A DNA stretch of 64,000 nt, taken from JBFAPK01 sp040676675 (GTDB lineage Bacteria; Actinomycetota; Actinomycetes; Mycobacteriales; Micromonosporaceae). Below the pieces are notes generated by a model. The model was given only the letters and a program-made list of their open reading frames with translations, had not been told where the DNA came from and did no database searches. The DNA lies in contig NZ_JBFAPK010000025.1 of the NCBI RefSeq assembly GCF_040676675.1, positions 60,676-124,675 on the forward strand, in the 5' to 3' direction. Shown here in pieces: positions 42,866 to 50,794 of this stretch (the first letter of the stretch is position 1; every line of letters begins with the position of its first letter). A program made the translations under genes and the position numbers.

Positions 42866-44010
42866 GATTCGAGATCAGCAAGGTCCTCGACGCGATCGAG
42901 GGCCGGGTCTGCGTGGACCCGTCACTCGTCCGGGCCGTGGTCGACCTGGCGGAAATCATCCGGTACGCGGATCTGGACGGCGGTCGGCCGGCGAGCATGC
43001 TGCGGCTGGGCATCACGATCGACGCCCTGGGCCGGCAGCTCGAAGAGGACGGCGTGCAGGTCTACGCGGTGGTGCACCGGGGGGTGCTCTCCGACGGTGA
43101 CCTCACCTCGAACGAGCGGATGGTGGTGCGCCGCTGGGCCGACGACGGCCTGGTGGAGGTGTTGAACAACCCGACCGAGCGGGTGCTGGAGGTGGCCGAC
43201 CTGCTCGGCCTGCCGGTGCTGAGCCGGCAGCGCTTCGACGGCATGCGCGGGCGGTACCCGTGGGTGGCCGAGGGACCGGGCCGCCTGCTGGCCCCGATCT
43301 CCGGGCCGAACGGCCCGACCCTCAAGGCCCGCTTCGGCAACGACTACCCGACCGCGATCGGTCCGTCGCCGGCCGGCGCGAAGGTCCTCGCCCGGCTGTG
43401 GCGCTGCCCCGAACCCGGCTGCGCGCTTTTCGGCTCGGGCGGAGGCGGGGCCTTCGCCGATCTGGCCCGGGTCGAGCGCAAGCCGGCCGCGCAGGCGCCG
43501 CCGAGCCTGCGTACCGGGACGCCGACCTGTCCCCGGCACGACCACCGCCTCACCGACGGCGGGCCGCGTCCGCGCGTCGAGGTGCTCGCGGTACGCATCG
43601 GCGGTCAGGTACGCCAGCGGTTCGTCGTCTCGCCCGACCAGCCCGTGATCGTGGGGCGGGCTCCGGAGCAGCCCGAGGGGATCCGGCTCGGCCAGTGGCT
43701 CAACGACGAGGCGCGGCGCTGGATCAGCCGCAACCACGTCCGCTTCGAGCTGCGCGGCAACGAACTGGTCGCGCAGGACGTGAGCACCAACGGCTCGGGT
43801 GTGCGGCCGGGCGGCTCGATGGCGGAGACCGAACGGGTGCCGCTCGGCAACCAGCAGAGCCGCGTGCTGGCCAGCAAGGACTTCGTGGAGCTGTACCCCG
43901 GGGTGCAGGTCGGGCGCGCGGCGGGCCTGGCCTCCGGCGGCGGGTTCAACCCGTCCTCGGTGATGGCCGAGGCCCCGACCATGGCGATGCGCCTGCCCAA
44001 GCAGATCTGA
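42862..44010 (+). CDS. FHA-domain protein coupled to the pterin dehydratase
   Basis: This 382-residue protein has two parts. Residues 1-150 (RFEISKVLDAIEGRVCVDPSLVRAVVDLAEIIRY) are of unknown fold. Residues 245-360 form an FHA domain (VIVGRAPEQPEG, ISRNHVRFELRGNELVAQDVSTNGSG). GR, SxxH and NG are the phosphothreonine-binding residues. Between them CPEPGCALFG and CPRHDH suggest a zinc site. It would read phosphorylation by a Ser/Thr kinase such as those common in this lineage. The GTG at 42862 overlaps the previous stop. Its partner is unknown. Confidence 0.88.
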   Translation: MRFEISKVLDAIEGRVCVDPSLVRAVVDLAEIIRYADLDGGRPASMLRLGITIDALGRQLEEDGVQVYAVVHRGVLSDGDLTSNERMVVRRWADDGLVEVLNNPTERVLEVADLLGLPVLSRQRFDGMRGRYPWVAEGPGRLLAPISGPNGPTLKARFGNDYPTAIGPSPAGAKVLARLWRCPEPGCALFGSGGGGAFADLARVERKPAAQAPPSLRTGTPTCPRHDHRLTDGGPRPRVEVLAVRIGGQVRQRFVVSPDQPVIVGRAPEQPEGIRLGQWLNDEARRWISRNHVRFELRGNELVAQDVSTNGSGVRPGGSMAETERVPLGNQQSRVLASKDFVELYPGVQVGRAAGLASGGGFNPSSVMAEAPTMAMRLPKQI

Positions 44011-44044
44011 CGACCGGACGGGCCGCCCAGCCCCCGCCGGGCCT

Positions 44045-44108
44045 CGTCGATCTAGGGCAAATCGTCGTGATTAGAGATCCACTAACGAGGATTTGCCCTA
44101 GATCGACG
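44045..44108. repeat. 64-bp palindromic intergenic element, copy 3 (inverted orientation)
   Basis: The same 19-bp arms (44045-44063 and 44090-44108) enclose a loop that is the reverse complement of copy 1's loop type. It lies between convergent genes, where it can act as a bidirectional terminator. Confidence 0.9.
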
Positions 44109-44126
44109 GGCGGGGCCGCGCGCGGG

Positions 44127-45347
44127 TCAGGCCTGCCGCAGTACGGCGGCGAGCTGCTCGACGGCGTGGTCCAACTCCTCGACCGTGACCACCAGCGGCG
44201 GCGCCAGCCGGATCGTCGAGCCGTGCGTGTCCTTGGCCAGGATGCCGCGCTCGGCCAGCCGCTCGCACGCCTCCCGGCCGGTCATCAGCGCCGGGTCGAT
44301 GTCCAGGCCGGCCCAGAGCCCGCGGCCCCGTACCGCCACCAGACCCTGCCCGACCAGCTTCTCCAGCGCGGCGTGCAGGTGGGCGCCCAGCTCGGCCGAG
44401 CGGCGCTGGAACTCGCCGGTGGCCAGCAGCCGGACCACCTCGATCGCCACCGCGCAGGCCAGCGGGTTGCCGCCGAACGTCGAGCCGTGCTCGCCGGGGC
44501 GCAGCACGCCGAGCACGTCCCGGTTGGCGGCGACCGCCGAGACCGGCACGATGCCGCCGCCGAGGGCCTTGCCGAGCAGGTACATGTCGGGAACCACGTT
44601 CTCGTGGTCGCAGGCGAAGGTCCGGCCGGTGCGGCCCAGCCCCGACTGGATCTCGTCGGCGAGGAAGAGGACGTTCCGCTCGGTGCAGAGCTGGCGTACG
44701 CCGGTCAGGTAGCCGGCCGGCGGTACGACCACGCCCTGCTCGCCCTGGATCGGCTCGATCAGCACGGCCACGGTGGTGTCGTCGACCGCCTCGGCCAGCG
44801 CCGCCAGGTCGCCGTACGGGACGACCTTGAAGCCGGGGGTGTACGGCCCGAAGTCGTCGCGGGCGTCGGAGTCGGTGGAGAAGCTTACGATCGTGGTGGT
44901 GCGACCGTGGAAGTTCCCCTCCGCGACCACGATGGTGGCCTGCCCGTCCGGTACGCCCTTGACCCGGTAGCCCCACTTGCGCGCCACCTTGATCGCGGTC
45001 TCCACCGCCTCCGCGCCGGTGTTCATCGGCAGGACCATGTCCTTGCCGCAGAGCTCCGCCAGCTCCCGGCAGAAGTCGGCGAACTGGTCGTGCACGAAGG
45101 CGCGGCTGGTCAGCGTGAGCCGGTCCAGCTGGGCGTGCGCCGCCGCGATCAGCGTCGGGTGACGGTGACCGAAGTTCAGCGCCGAGTAGCCGGCGAGGAA
45201 GTCGAGGTAGCGCCGACCGTCGATGTCGGTGACGGCGGTGCCCTCGGCGGACGAGATCACCACCGGCAGGGGGTGGTAGTTGTGCGCGGTCCAGCGCTCC
45301 GCGTCCCGTACGGCCGAGGGGGTCCCCAGCATGTCGTCCACTATCAC
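44127..45347 (-). CDS. rocD: Ornithine--oxo-acid (delta) aminotransferase
   Basis: This 406-residue PLP enzyme has FLAGYSALNFGHRHPTLI, MNTGAEAVETAIKVARKWGY, VVAEGNFHGRTTTIVSFSTD, LFLADEIQSGLGRTG (Asp binds PLP nitrogen), the Schiff-base Lys in MYLLGKALGGGIVPVSAV, and GSTFGGNPLACAVA. It converts ornithine and 2-oxoglutarate to glutamate semialdehyde and glutamate in arginine/ornithine breakdown. The GTG at 45347 overlaps the upstream gene's stop (GTGA) and has GGGAGG seven bases before. Pairing with a DDAH-like hydrolase suggests an arginine or methylarginine catabolic unit. Confidence 0.96.
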   Translation of the reverse strand: MIVDDMLGTPSAVRDAERWTAHNYHPLPVVISSAEGTAVTDIDGRRYLDFLAGYSALNFGHRHPTLIAAAHAQLDRLTLTSRAFVHDQFADFCRELAELCGKDMVLPMNTGAEAVETAIKVARKWGYRVKGVPDGQATIVVAEGNFHGRTTTIVSFSTDSDARDDFGPYTPGFKVVPYGDLAALAEAVDDTTVAVLIEPIQGEQGVVVPPAGYLTGVRQLCTERNVLFLADEIQSGLGRTGRTFACDHENVVPDMYLLGKALGGGIVPVSAVAANRDVLGVLRPGEHGSTFGGNPLACAVAIEVVRLLATGEFQRRSAELGAHLHAALEKLVGQGLVAVRGRGLWAGLDIDPALMTGREACERLAERGILAKDTHGSTIRLAPPLVVTVEELDHAVEQLAAVLRQA

Positions 45348-46228
45348 TTGCTCGCCTCCCGTTCGCGCAGCGTCAACGTGCAGCATTTCGGACCGCCTCC
45401 GGCCTTGCGCAGCTCGGACAGGTCCACGCCGATCGGTTCGTAACCCCGCTCGCGCAGCTGGGCGGCGAGCCCATCGGCCTGGACGGGGAGTACGACATAA
45501 CGGCCATCGCTGACCGCGTTGAGCCCGAAGACCTCGGCGTCCGCGGGGCGGGCGAGGATCGCGTCGGGGAAGAGGCGGCGCAGTGCGGCCCGGCTGCCCG
45601 GCGAGAACGCCTCCGGCAGGTACGCGACGGTCCGCTCGTCGAGCACGCAGAGCGCCGTGTCGAGGTGGTAGTAGCGCGGGTCGACCAGTTGCAGCGTGAT
45701 CACCGGCCGGCCGAAGACCTCCTGGAGCTGGGCGTGCGCGGCGTGGGCGGTACGGAAACCGGTGCCGGCGAGCAGCAGGTCCCCGGCGAGCAGGATGTCG
45801 CCCTCGCCCTCGTTGACGTGCTTCGGGTCGTGCACCTCGAAGCCCGCGCGCTCGAACCAGGCCCGGTACGCCGGCGCCTCGTCGGCGCGCTGCGGGTCGC
45901 GGAACTGCACGGCGAGCGCGATGCCGTCAACGACGGTACCGCCGTTGGCGGCGAAGACCATGTCCGGCAGCCCGGGCAGCGGGTCGATCTCCTCGACGGT
46001 GTGCCCGAGGTCGAGGTAGATCTCGCGGAGCCGTTCCCACTGGGCGACGGCGAGCCCGGCGTCGACGGGGCTGGTCGGGTCCATCCAGGGGTTGATCACG
46101 TAGTCGACGGCGAAGTGGCTCGGCCGGCACATCAGGTACCGTCGCGCCGTGGCCGACGGGCCGCTCGGCGCGGGTGCGCCGGTGGCCGGTGCGGTCTCGC
46201 GGGTGGTGATCGGATCCACCGTCGTCAT
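45344..46228 (-). CDS. Dimethylarginine dimethylaminohydrolase-like guanidino-modifying enzyme
   Basis: This 294-residue protein belongs to the amidinotransferase/pentein superfamily. MCRPSHFAVDYVINPWM, GLPDMVFAANGGTVVDGIALAV, YYHLDTALCVLDE (catalytic His) and the final GGPKCCTLTLRE (catalytic Cys) are visible. ATG 46228 follows GGGAG. Members act as DDAH (methylarginine to citrulline) or arginine dihydrolase (arginine to ornithine, CO2 and ammonia). Because rocD, which consumes ornithine, overlaps it, the dihydrolase possibility deserves weight. The annotation as DDAH is the conservative choice. The upstream 700 bases hold repeats and a gap. Confidence 0.85.
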   Translation of the reverse strand: MTTVDPITTRETAPATGAPAPSGPSATARRYLMCRPSHFAVDYVINPWMDPTSPVDAGLAVAQWERLREIYLDLGHTVEEIDPLPGLPDMVFAANGGTVVDGIALAVQFRDPQRADEAPAYRAWFERAGFEVHDPKHVNEGEGDILLAGDLLLAGTGFRTAHAAHAQLQEVFGRPVITLQLVDPRYYHLDTALCVLDERTVAYLPEAFSPGSRAALRRLFPDAILARPADAEVFGLNAVSDGRYVVLPVQADGLAAQLRERGYEPIGVDLSELRKAGGGPKCCTLTLREREASK

Positions 46229-46440
46229 CGTCGGGCTCCCAGTGGTCGGGCGCGCCCGACCACCGCTGGTCACGGGCTGGCGCCGGTATCCCACGCTATG
46301 CGCGCCCGCCCGGCCGATTCCACCGGCGACCGTTGCGTCCTACCGCTGATCGTTGCGTATGGCGGCCGTCTGCCGGCGATTCATTGCGCCGAGCCATGCC
46401 GCTGCGGCTCTCGGGTTCCGCGCCCGACACAAAAGATCGA

Positions 46441-46459
46441 GGGCGGCGCACCGCCGCCC
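46441..46459. terminator. GC hairpin upstream of the tandem array
   Basis: GGGCGGCG (46441-46448) pairs with CGCCGCCC (46452-46459) across a 3-nt loop, between the ddaH-like gene and the 65-bp repeats. It is a likely structure; its role as terminator is uncertain. Confidence 0.45.
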
Positions 46460-46516
46460 CCGAACAGGATGGGGTCGTTCTCGCCGCCCCGGGGGTATCC
46501 AGGGCGGGGCGTTACG

Positions 46517-46824
46517 TGAGGTGTTGCGTTCCTGGAGGGTTCGGGTGCGGCGAATCGCCGCCCGNNNNNNNNNNNNNNNNNNNNNNNNNNNNNNNNNNNN
46601 NNNNNNNNNNNNNNNNNNNNNNNNNNNNNNNNNNNNNNNNNNNNNNNNNNNNNNNNNNNNNCCGCGCAGGGTCACCAGGGTGAGGTGTTGCGTTCCTGGA
46701 GGGTTCGGGTGCGGCGAAACCGCCGCCCGCGCAGGGTCACCAGGGTGAGGTGTTGCGTTCCTGGAGGGTTCGGGTGCGGCGAAACCGCCGCCCGCGCAGG
46801 GTCACCAGGGTGAGGTGTTGCGTT
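46517..46824. repeat. 65-bp tandem repeat array interrupted by an assembly gap
   Basis: Units starting TGAGGTGTTGCGTTCCTGGA begin at 46517, 46681, 46746 and 46811 (last partial); the last three are exactly 65 bp apart. The unit contains GCGGCG-AAAC-CGCCGC, a small hairpin. Because 65 is not a multiple of three, every unit shifts frame, so the array cannot encode a repeat protein. The gap lies within it, so the true copy number is unknown. Confidence 0.92.
46565..46661. other. Assembly gap (97 N)
   Basis: A run of N from 46565 to 46661 interrupts the 65-bp array. The distance between flanking units (164 bp) is not a multiple of 65, so the gap size is an estimate. Confidence 0.98.
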
Positions 46825-46850
46825 GGGGGCGGCGTCGGCGCGCCGCCCCC
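46825..46850. terminator. GC hairpin closing the tandem array
   Basis: GGGGGCGGCG (46825-46834) pairs perfectly with 46841-46850, with a 6-nt loop. The array's last unit ends exactly where this hairpin starts. Confidence 0.55.
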
Positions 46851-46897
46851 AAGAACTGCGTCTGCTCTGGGGTGCACCACCCCGGGTGAGCTAACCA

Positions 46898-46916
46898 GAG
46901 CGGTGAACCACCGCTC
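46898..46916 (-). terminator. Hairpin downstream of the leftward membrane-protein gene
   Basis: GAGCGGTG (46898-46905) pairs with CACCGCTC (46909-46916) across AAC. It begins 19 bases past the stop of the gene at 46935. Confidence 0.6.
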
Positions 46917-46934
46917 CGCGATCACATTTGCCCG

Positions 46935-47612
46935 TCAGAAACGGTCCACAAACTGTGAATCAAGCCACTCCCGGAACCGGCTCACCGCGTCCGTGTCCGT
47001 GTTCGGCCAGTCGGTCTGACCGGTGAGGGCGAGCACGCCCACGACGATCGCGCCGAGGCCGAGCAGCAGGCCGATCATGGCGTCGGCCTTGCCGGCGACG
47101 TGCCGCCGGCCGGTTGCCGACATCCCGCCCGCCGAGAGCAGCACGGCCACGGCGCCGAGCGCGATGCCGTACCCGGCGAGGGCGCCGGTGAGCACGAAGA
47201 GCGCGCCGGAGACCCCGAAGATCAGGCCGAGGGTGGCGAGCAGGCTGGTCCGGGGGCGGGGTCCGGCCGGTACGGTCGCGGGCGGCTCCCGGTCCACCTC
47301 GCCGGGCCGGTCCCGGCGCAGGTCGGTCGTCACCTCGGTACCGTCCGCGACCGGCCGTTCCGTGGTGGCCGCCGGGGCGGTCGCCACCGGCGCGCTGGCC
47401 CGGGTCGTCTCTTCCGGTGCGGGAGCGGCGTTCGCGTGCCGGCTGCGGTACGCCGAGCCGTCCGCGTCTCGTTCGGGATCGGTCACGCGTCCCTCGCGGA
47501 CCGGGATGGTCTCGGTGGACGCCGGGTCGCGTTCGTCGACCCGGCCGTCCCGGCTCTCCTCCCGCGTCGGCACCGTCTCGGCCCGGCGCGAGAGCGAAGG
47601 AATCCTGACCAC
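46935..47612 (-). CDS. Membrane protein with long charged N-tail, function unknown
   Basis: The protein is 225 residues from GTG 47612, behind AGGAGGTG. The first 125 residues are hydrophilic and rich in Arg, Glu, Thr and Pro. They look disordered and are typical of kinase substrates. Three hydrophobic segments follow: TSLLATLGLIFGVSGALFVLTGALA, GIALGAVAVLLSAGG and AMIGLLLGLGAIVVGVLALTG. The C-terminus DAVSRFREWLDSQFVDRF is a short amphipathic helix. It resembles DUF4190-type actinobacterial membrane proteins. No function is claimed. Its 3' side faces the tandem array. Confidence 0.8.
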   Translation of the reverse strand: MVRIPSLSRRAETVPTREESRDGRVDERDPASTETIPVREGRVTDPERDADGSAYRSRHANAAPAPEETTRASAPVATAPAATTERPVADGTEVTTDLRRDRPGEVDREPPATVPAGPRPRTSLLATLGLIFGVSGALFVLTGALAGYGIALGAVAVLLSAGGMSATGRRHVAGKADAMIGLLLGLGAIVVGVLALTGQTDWPNTDTDAVSRFREWLDSQFVDRF

Positions 47613-47687
47613 AACACACCTCCTGTTGACTGCGCGGGTGCCTCGTCACTCGGCGCCTACGCGGCGTATCGCCATCGGAGTACCCTG

Positions 47688-49031
47688 ATGTCCCGATCCC
47701 CACACCCCGCCCGCAGCGCCGGAGGCCGCCTCGGCGGGGTCGCGCCGGTTGCCGAGATCGACGCGATGGGCGGCGCATCCGTGGTACGACTGCTCCGACG
47801 GAACGATCCGGGCGGATTGGGCATACCGGTGGTAGCGAGCAACGACGTCGGGCTGGCGGAGGGGAGCGAACAACCGGCGCGGCCGGCGTTCCTGGAACTC
47901 TTCTTCGACCTGGTCTACGTCCTCGCGCTCATCGCGCTGACCAGGAAGCTCGCGGACGACATCACCTGGCCGGTGGCGGGCCAGACCCTGATCCTCTTCC
48001 TGGCCTTCTCACTGATCTGGGCCCTGACCGCCTGGACCGCCGACACGTTCGACGTCAACCGCCCCCTCGTGCAGGCGCAGGTCATCGCGGTGATGTTCGC
48101 GAGCCTGGTGATGGCGGCGGCGGTGCCGAAGGCGTACGGCCGGCACGGCCTGCTGTTCGTGGTCGCGTACCTCTCCGTGCAGCTCGGCTCCTCGGTCTAC
48201 TACCTGTTGGTGCTGCGGCGACCGACGCTGCGGACGAGGAGCCGGCGGATCCTGTTCTGGGTCTGCGTCTCCACGCCGGCCTGGGTCGCCGGCGCGTTCG
48301 TGACGGACGGGACCCGGGAGATCCTCTGGGCGGTGGCGATCGGGGCGGAGTACCTGGCGGCGACGCTCGGCTGGCCCGTGCCCGGGATCGGGCGGTCCCA
48401 CTCGGGGGAGTGGCGGCTGGTCGGCGAGCGGGTCTCCGAGCGGTACCGACAATTCGTGATCATCGCGCTCGGGGTGAGCATCTTCCTGATCGGATCCGCC
48501 TTCAGCGCGGGCGGCTTCACCGCGAACCGGATCGGCGCCTTCGTGATCGTCTTCGTCACGGTCGTGCTGATGTGGCGGATCTACATCTACCGGGCCGGCG
48601 AGCTGCTGACCAAGGCCATCGCCGCCGCTCCCGACCCGTCGCGGCTGATCCAGTTCGCCGCCGTCACTCACTTGATCATGGTTACCGGCGTCATGGTCAC
48701 GGCGGTGACGAGCGAACTCGTCATAGCGCGCCCGCGCGGCGACACGCCGCCGTCCTGGGTCGCCGTCATCCTCGGCGGACCTGCCCTCTTCCTCCTGGGC
48801 CGTGGCCTGCTCGACTACACCGTGTTCAGCCGGGTCTCCTGGTCCCGGATGGTCGGGCTGTTCCTGCTCGGCCTCGTGGTGCCGGCGACGGGGCTCGTAC
48901 CGCCGCTGGTGGTCGCTCTCCTCGCGATGGCGGTCCTCTTCCTCATCGCCACCTCGAACCTGCTCACCACCCAGCTGCGGACCTTCCCGCCCCGCCCGCC
49001 GACGAACCCCCCGCCGGCCGGAATGCGGTAG
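47688..49031 (+). CDS. Low-temperature requirement protein A (LtrA) family, copy 1
   Basis: This 447-residue membrane protein starts at ATG 47688, behind GGAG. The family's defining motif FLELFFDLVYVLALIALTRKLADDI occurs near residue 65. About ten TM helices follow, with conserved EYLAATLGWPVPGIG and VSERYRQFVIIALGVSIFLIGS. LtrA proteins are found in Listeria and many actinomycetes. Their biochemical role is unknown, despite a cold-growth phenotype in Listeria. The first 60 residues are a low-complexity extension. A second LtrA gene is convergent, 19 bases from its stop. Confidence 0.92.
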   Translation: MSRSPHPARSAGGRLGGVAPVAEIDAMGGASVVRLLRRNDPGGLGIPVVASNDVGLAEGSEQPARPAFLELFFDLVYVLALIALTRKLADDITWPVAGQTLILFLAFSLIWALTAWTADTFDVNRPLVQAQVIAVMFASLVMAAAVPKAYGRHGLLFVVAYLSVQLGSSVYYLLVLRRPTLRTRSRRILFWVCVSTPAWVAGAFVTDGTREILWAVAIGAEYLAATLGWPVPGIGRSHSGEWRLVGERVSERYRQFVIIALGVSIFLIGSAFSAGGFTANRIGAFVIVFVTVVLMWRIYIYRAGELLTKAIAAAPDPSRLIQFAAVTHLIMVTGVMVTAVTSELVIARPRGDTPPSWVAVILGGPALFLLGRGLLDYTVFSRVSWSRMVGLFLLGLVVPATGLVPPLVVALLAMAVLFLIATSNLLTTQLRTFPPRPPTNPPPAGMR

Positions 49032-49050
49032 CCGGCCCCCGTCGCACCGC

Positions 49051-50235
49051 TCAGTGGGCGGCGGCGGGTTGTCCACTGGCGGGCGACCGGCGGGTGCTGG
49101 TGTCGACGACCAGGGTCGCGGCGAGCACCAGGTCCGCCGCGATGATCATCGCCAGCTCGGGCAGGGGCGACAGCATGTACCCGAGCACGGCCAGGATCGC
49201 GATGGCGGCCAGCCGTGAGTAGAGCGGCCGGCGCGTCACGGCGTACTCGAAGAGGAAGGTGCCGAACAGGAAGAGCGCCGGTCCGCCGACGATCACGACG
49301 GTCATGGCGGTGGACGCCTGGGTGAAGGGGTGGTGCACGATCGCGTCCACGCTAACCGAGATCATCACCACGCCGGCGACCAGCAGCAGATGCGAATAGG
49401 CGCTGACGATGCCGGGGCCGACGCGCTCGTTGGACCAGAGCCCCTCCGGGGAGAGCAGCTTGCGCGCCTGGTTGGAGTAGATCAGGAAGAGCAGTACGAC
49501 GTTGAGGAACGCGGCCACGAGCGCGACCCACCGGGCGATGGTGAAGCCGCTGGCGGTGAGGGCGAGCCCCATGCTCAGGATCGACTCGCCGAGCGCGATG
49601 CAGAAGATCTGCCGGTGCCGCTCGGAGACATGCGGACCCGTGAAGATCCGGTTTTCCAGGCTGGTCCGGCCGAGACCGGGCGTCGGCCAGCCGATCCGGG
49701 CCGCCAGGTAGTCCAGCCCGATCGCCAGCGCCCAGAGCCCCATCCTGATCCGGTTGTCCGGAACGAGCCCGCCGGCGATCCAGGGGCCGGCGCTCAGGCC
49801 GACCCAGAAGAGCACCCGTACGCTGCGGGCCTGGCTCGGATGGCCGCGCTGACCGATGATCAGGAAGCTCGACCGGGTCAGGATCACGCCGAGGTACGTG
49901 CCGACGAAGAGCATCGAGTGCTCGCCGAACGCGGTCGGTATCGCCACGGCCAGCAGCAGGCTGCCGAACATCAGGAGGATCACCAGGATCTGGATCTCCG
50001 GCAGGCGTGGGTCGAACAGGTCGGTGACCCAGACCGTCAGCTCCCAGATCCACCACGTGGTGAGCAGCAGCAGGGCGGTCTGGATGGCCCCGCCCCAGTC
50101 GAGGCGCTCCATCAGCTGCTGGGACAGCCGGGCGAAGGTGAAGACGAAGACGAGGTCGAAGAAGAGTTCGAGGAAGGTAGGGGGCTCGGGGTCGCCCAGC
50201 ATGCGGAGGATCCGCGGCACCCTACTGGTCGTCAC
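49051..50235 (-). CDS. Low-temperature requirement protein A (LtrA) family, copy 2
   Basis: The protein is 394 residues from GTG 50235, behind AGGAGG. The motif is FLELFFDLVFVFTFARLSQQLMERL. About ten TM helices follow, with DYLAARIGWPTPGLG and VSERHRQIFCIALGESILSMG (GES conserved; copy 1 has GVS at the same place). It lacks the N-terminal extension of copy 1. The two copies share the fold but are clearly diverged, so the convergent placement is an old duplication or independent acquisition. The function is unknown. Confidence 0.93.
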   Translation of the reverse strand: MTTSRVPRILRMLGDPEPPTFLELFFDLVFVFTFARLSQQLMERLDWGGAIQTALLLLTTWWIWELTVWVTDLFDPRLPEIQILVILLMFGSLLLAVAIPTAFGEHSMLFVGTYLGVILTRSSFLIIGQRGHPSQARSVRVLFWVGLSAGPWIAGGLVPDNRIRMGLWALAIGLDYLAARIGWPTPGLGRTSLENRIFTGPHVSERHRQIFCIALGESILSMGLALTASGFTIARWVALVAAFLNVVLLFLIYSNQARKLLSPEGLWSNERVGPGIVSAYSHLLLVAGVVMISVSVDAIVHHPFTQASTAMTVVIVGGPALFLFGTFLFEYAVTRRPLYSRLAAIAILAVLGYMLSPLPELAMIIAADLVLAATLVVDTSTRRSPASGQPAAAH

Positions 50236-50297
50236 AAATTCGACCTCCTATGCCGCCTTTTGTACCACCTCGACCCGGCCGCGTATCGGCGCTCCGG

Positions 50298-50744
50298 TCA
50301 GCTCGGGACCGCCGAGGCGTCGCCCCGGGCGGCCAGCCCCTCGGCGGTGTGCCGGATGAACCTGGTGAGCACCCGCCGGTAGAACCAGCCGGTGCCGGGC
50401 ACCTTGGCGTCGAAGGACGAGTGCCAGCGGATCTCCGTACCGTCCGGGGTCGGGGTGAGGTCGACGTCGGCGCGGTAGCCGCGCAGGGGCAGCCCGGAGA
50501 GGAGTTCGTAGCTGAAGCGGCGGTCGGGCACCCGTTCGATTACCCGCTCGCAGCTGGTCACCCGGCCGGTACGGAAGATCCGGATCGCACCGACCCCCTC
50601 CCGTTCCGTGGGCCCGGGCTGCTGCAACGTGAACGAGCCGATCGGCGACCACCGGGGCCAGCTCTCGCCGTCCACCAGGTACCCGTAGATCGTGGTTGGG
50701 CTGGCCTTGCTCCTGACCCGTACGTCGATGTGTTGGCGTGCCAT
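50298..50744 (-). CDS. SRPBCC-family protein
   Basis: The protein is 148 residues from ATG 50744, behind GGGAGGTG. It has the START/Bet v1-like helix-grip pattern of polyketide-cyclase/dehydrase-type SRPBCC proteins: IDVRVRSKASPTTIYGYLVDGESWPRWSPIGSF, GVGAIRIFRTGRVTSCERVIERVPDRRFSYELLSG and GTEIRWHSSFDAKVPG. Such proteins bind hydrophobic ligands. It is divergent from a TetR regulator, and twin palindromic operators lie between them, so it is probably that regulator's target. The ligand is unknown. Confidence 0.88.
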   Translation of the reverse strand: MARQHIDVRVRSKASPTTIYGYLVDGESWPRWSPIGSFTLQQPGPTEREGVGAIRIFRTGRVTSCERVIERVPDRRFSYELLSGLPLRGYRADVDLTPTPDGTEIRWHSSFDAKVPGTGWFYRRVLTRFIRHTAEGLAARGDASAVPS

Positions 50745-50760
50745 TTCGCACCTCCCGTCA

Positions 50761-50794
50761 ATGTACCAACTGGTACATGTACCGTACGGTACAT
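50761..50794. promoter_or_regulatory. Twin 18-bp palindromic operators between SRPBCC and TetR genes
   Basis: ATGTACCAACTGGTACAT (50761-50778; arms perfect, centre AC) and ATGTACCGTACGGTACAT (50777-50794, fully symmetric) share two bases and are spaced 16 bp. The second overlaps the TetR start codon (50793), and the first sits 17 bases from the SRPBCC ATG. This is the arrangement of a TetR dimer pair repressing both genes. Confidence 0.8.

Noticed and set aside
46333..46748. Repeat-protein-like frames across the N gap
   Set aside because: The 65-bp period shifts frame each unit and the frames run through N, so no repeat protein is encoded.
46517..46824. CRISPR array
   Set aside because: The units are contiguous with no unique spacers and no cas genes, so it is a simple tandem repeat.
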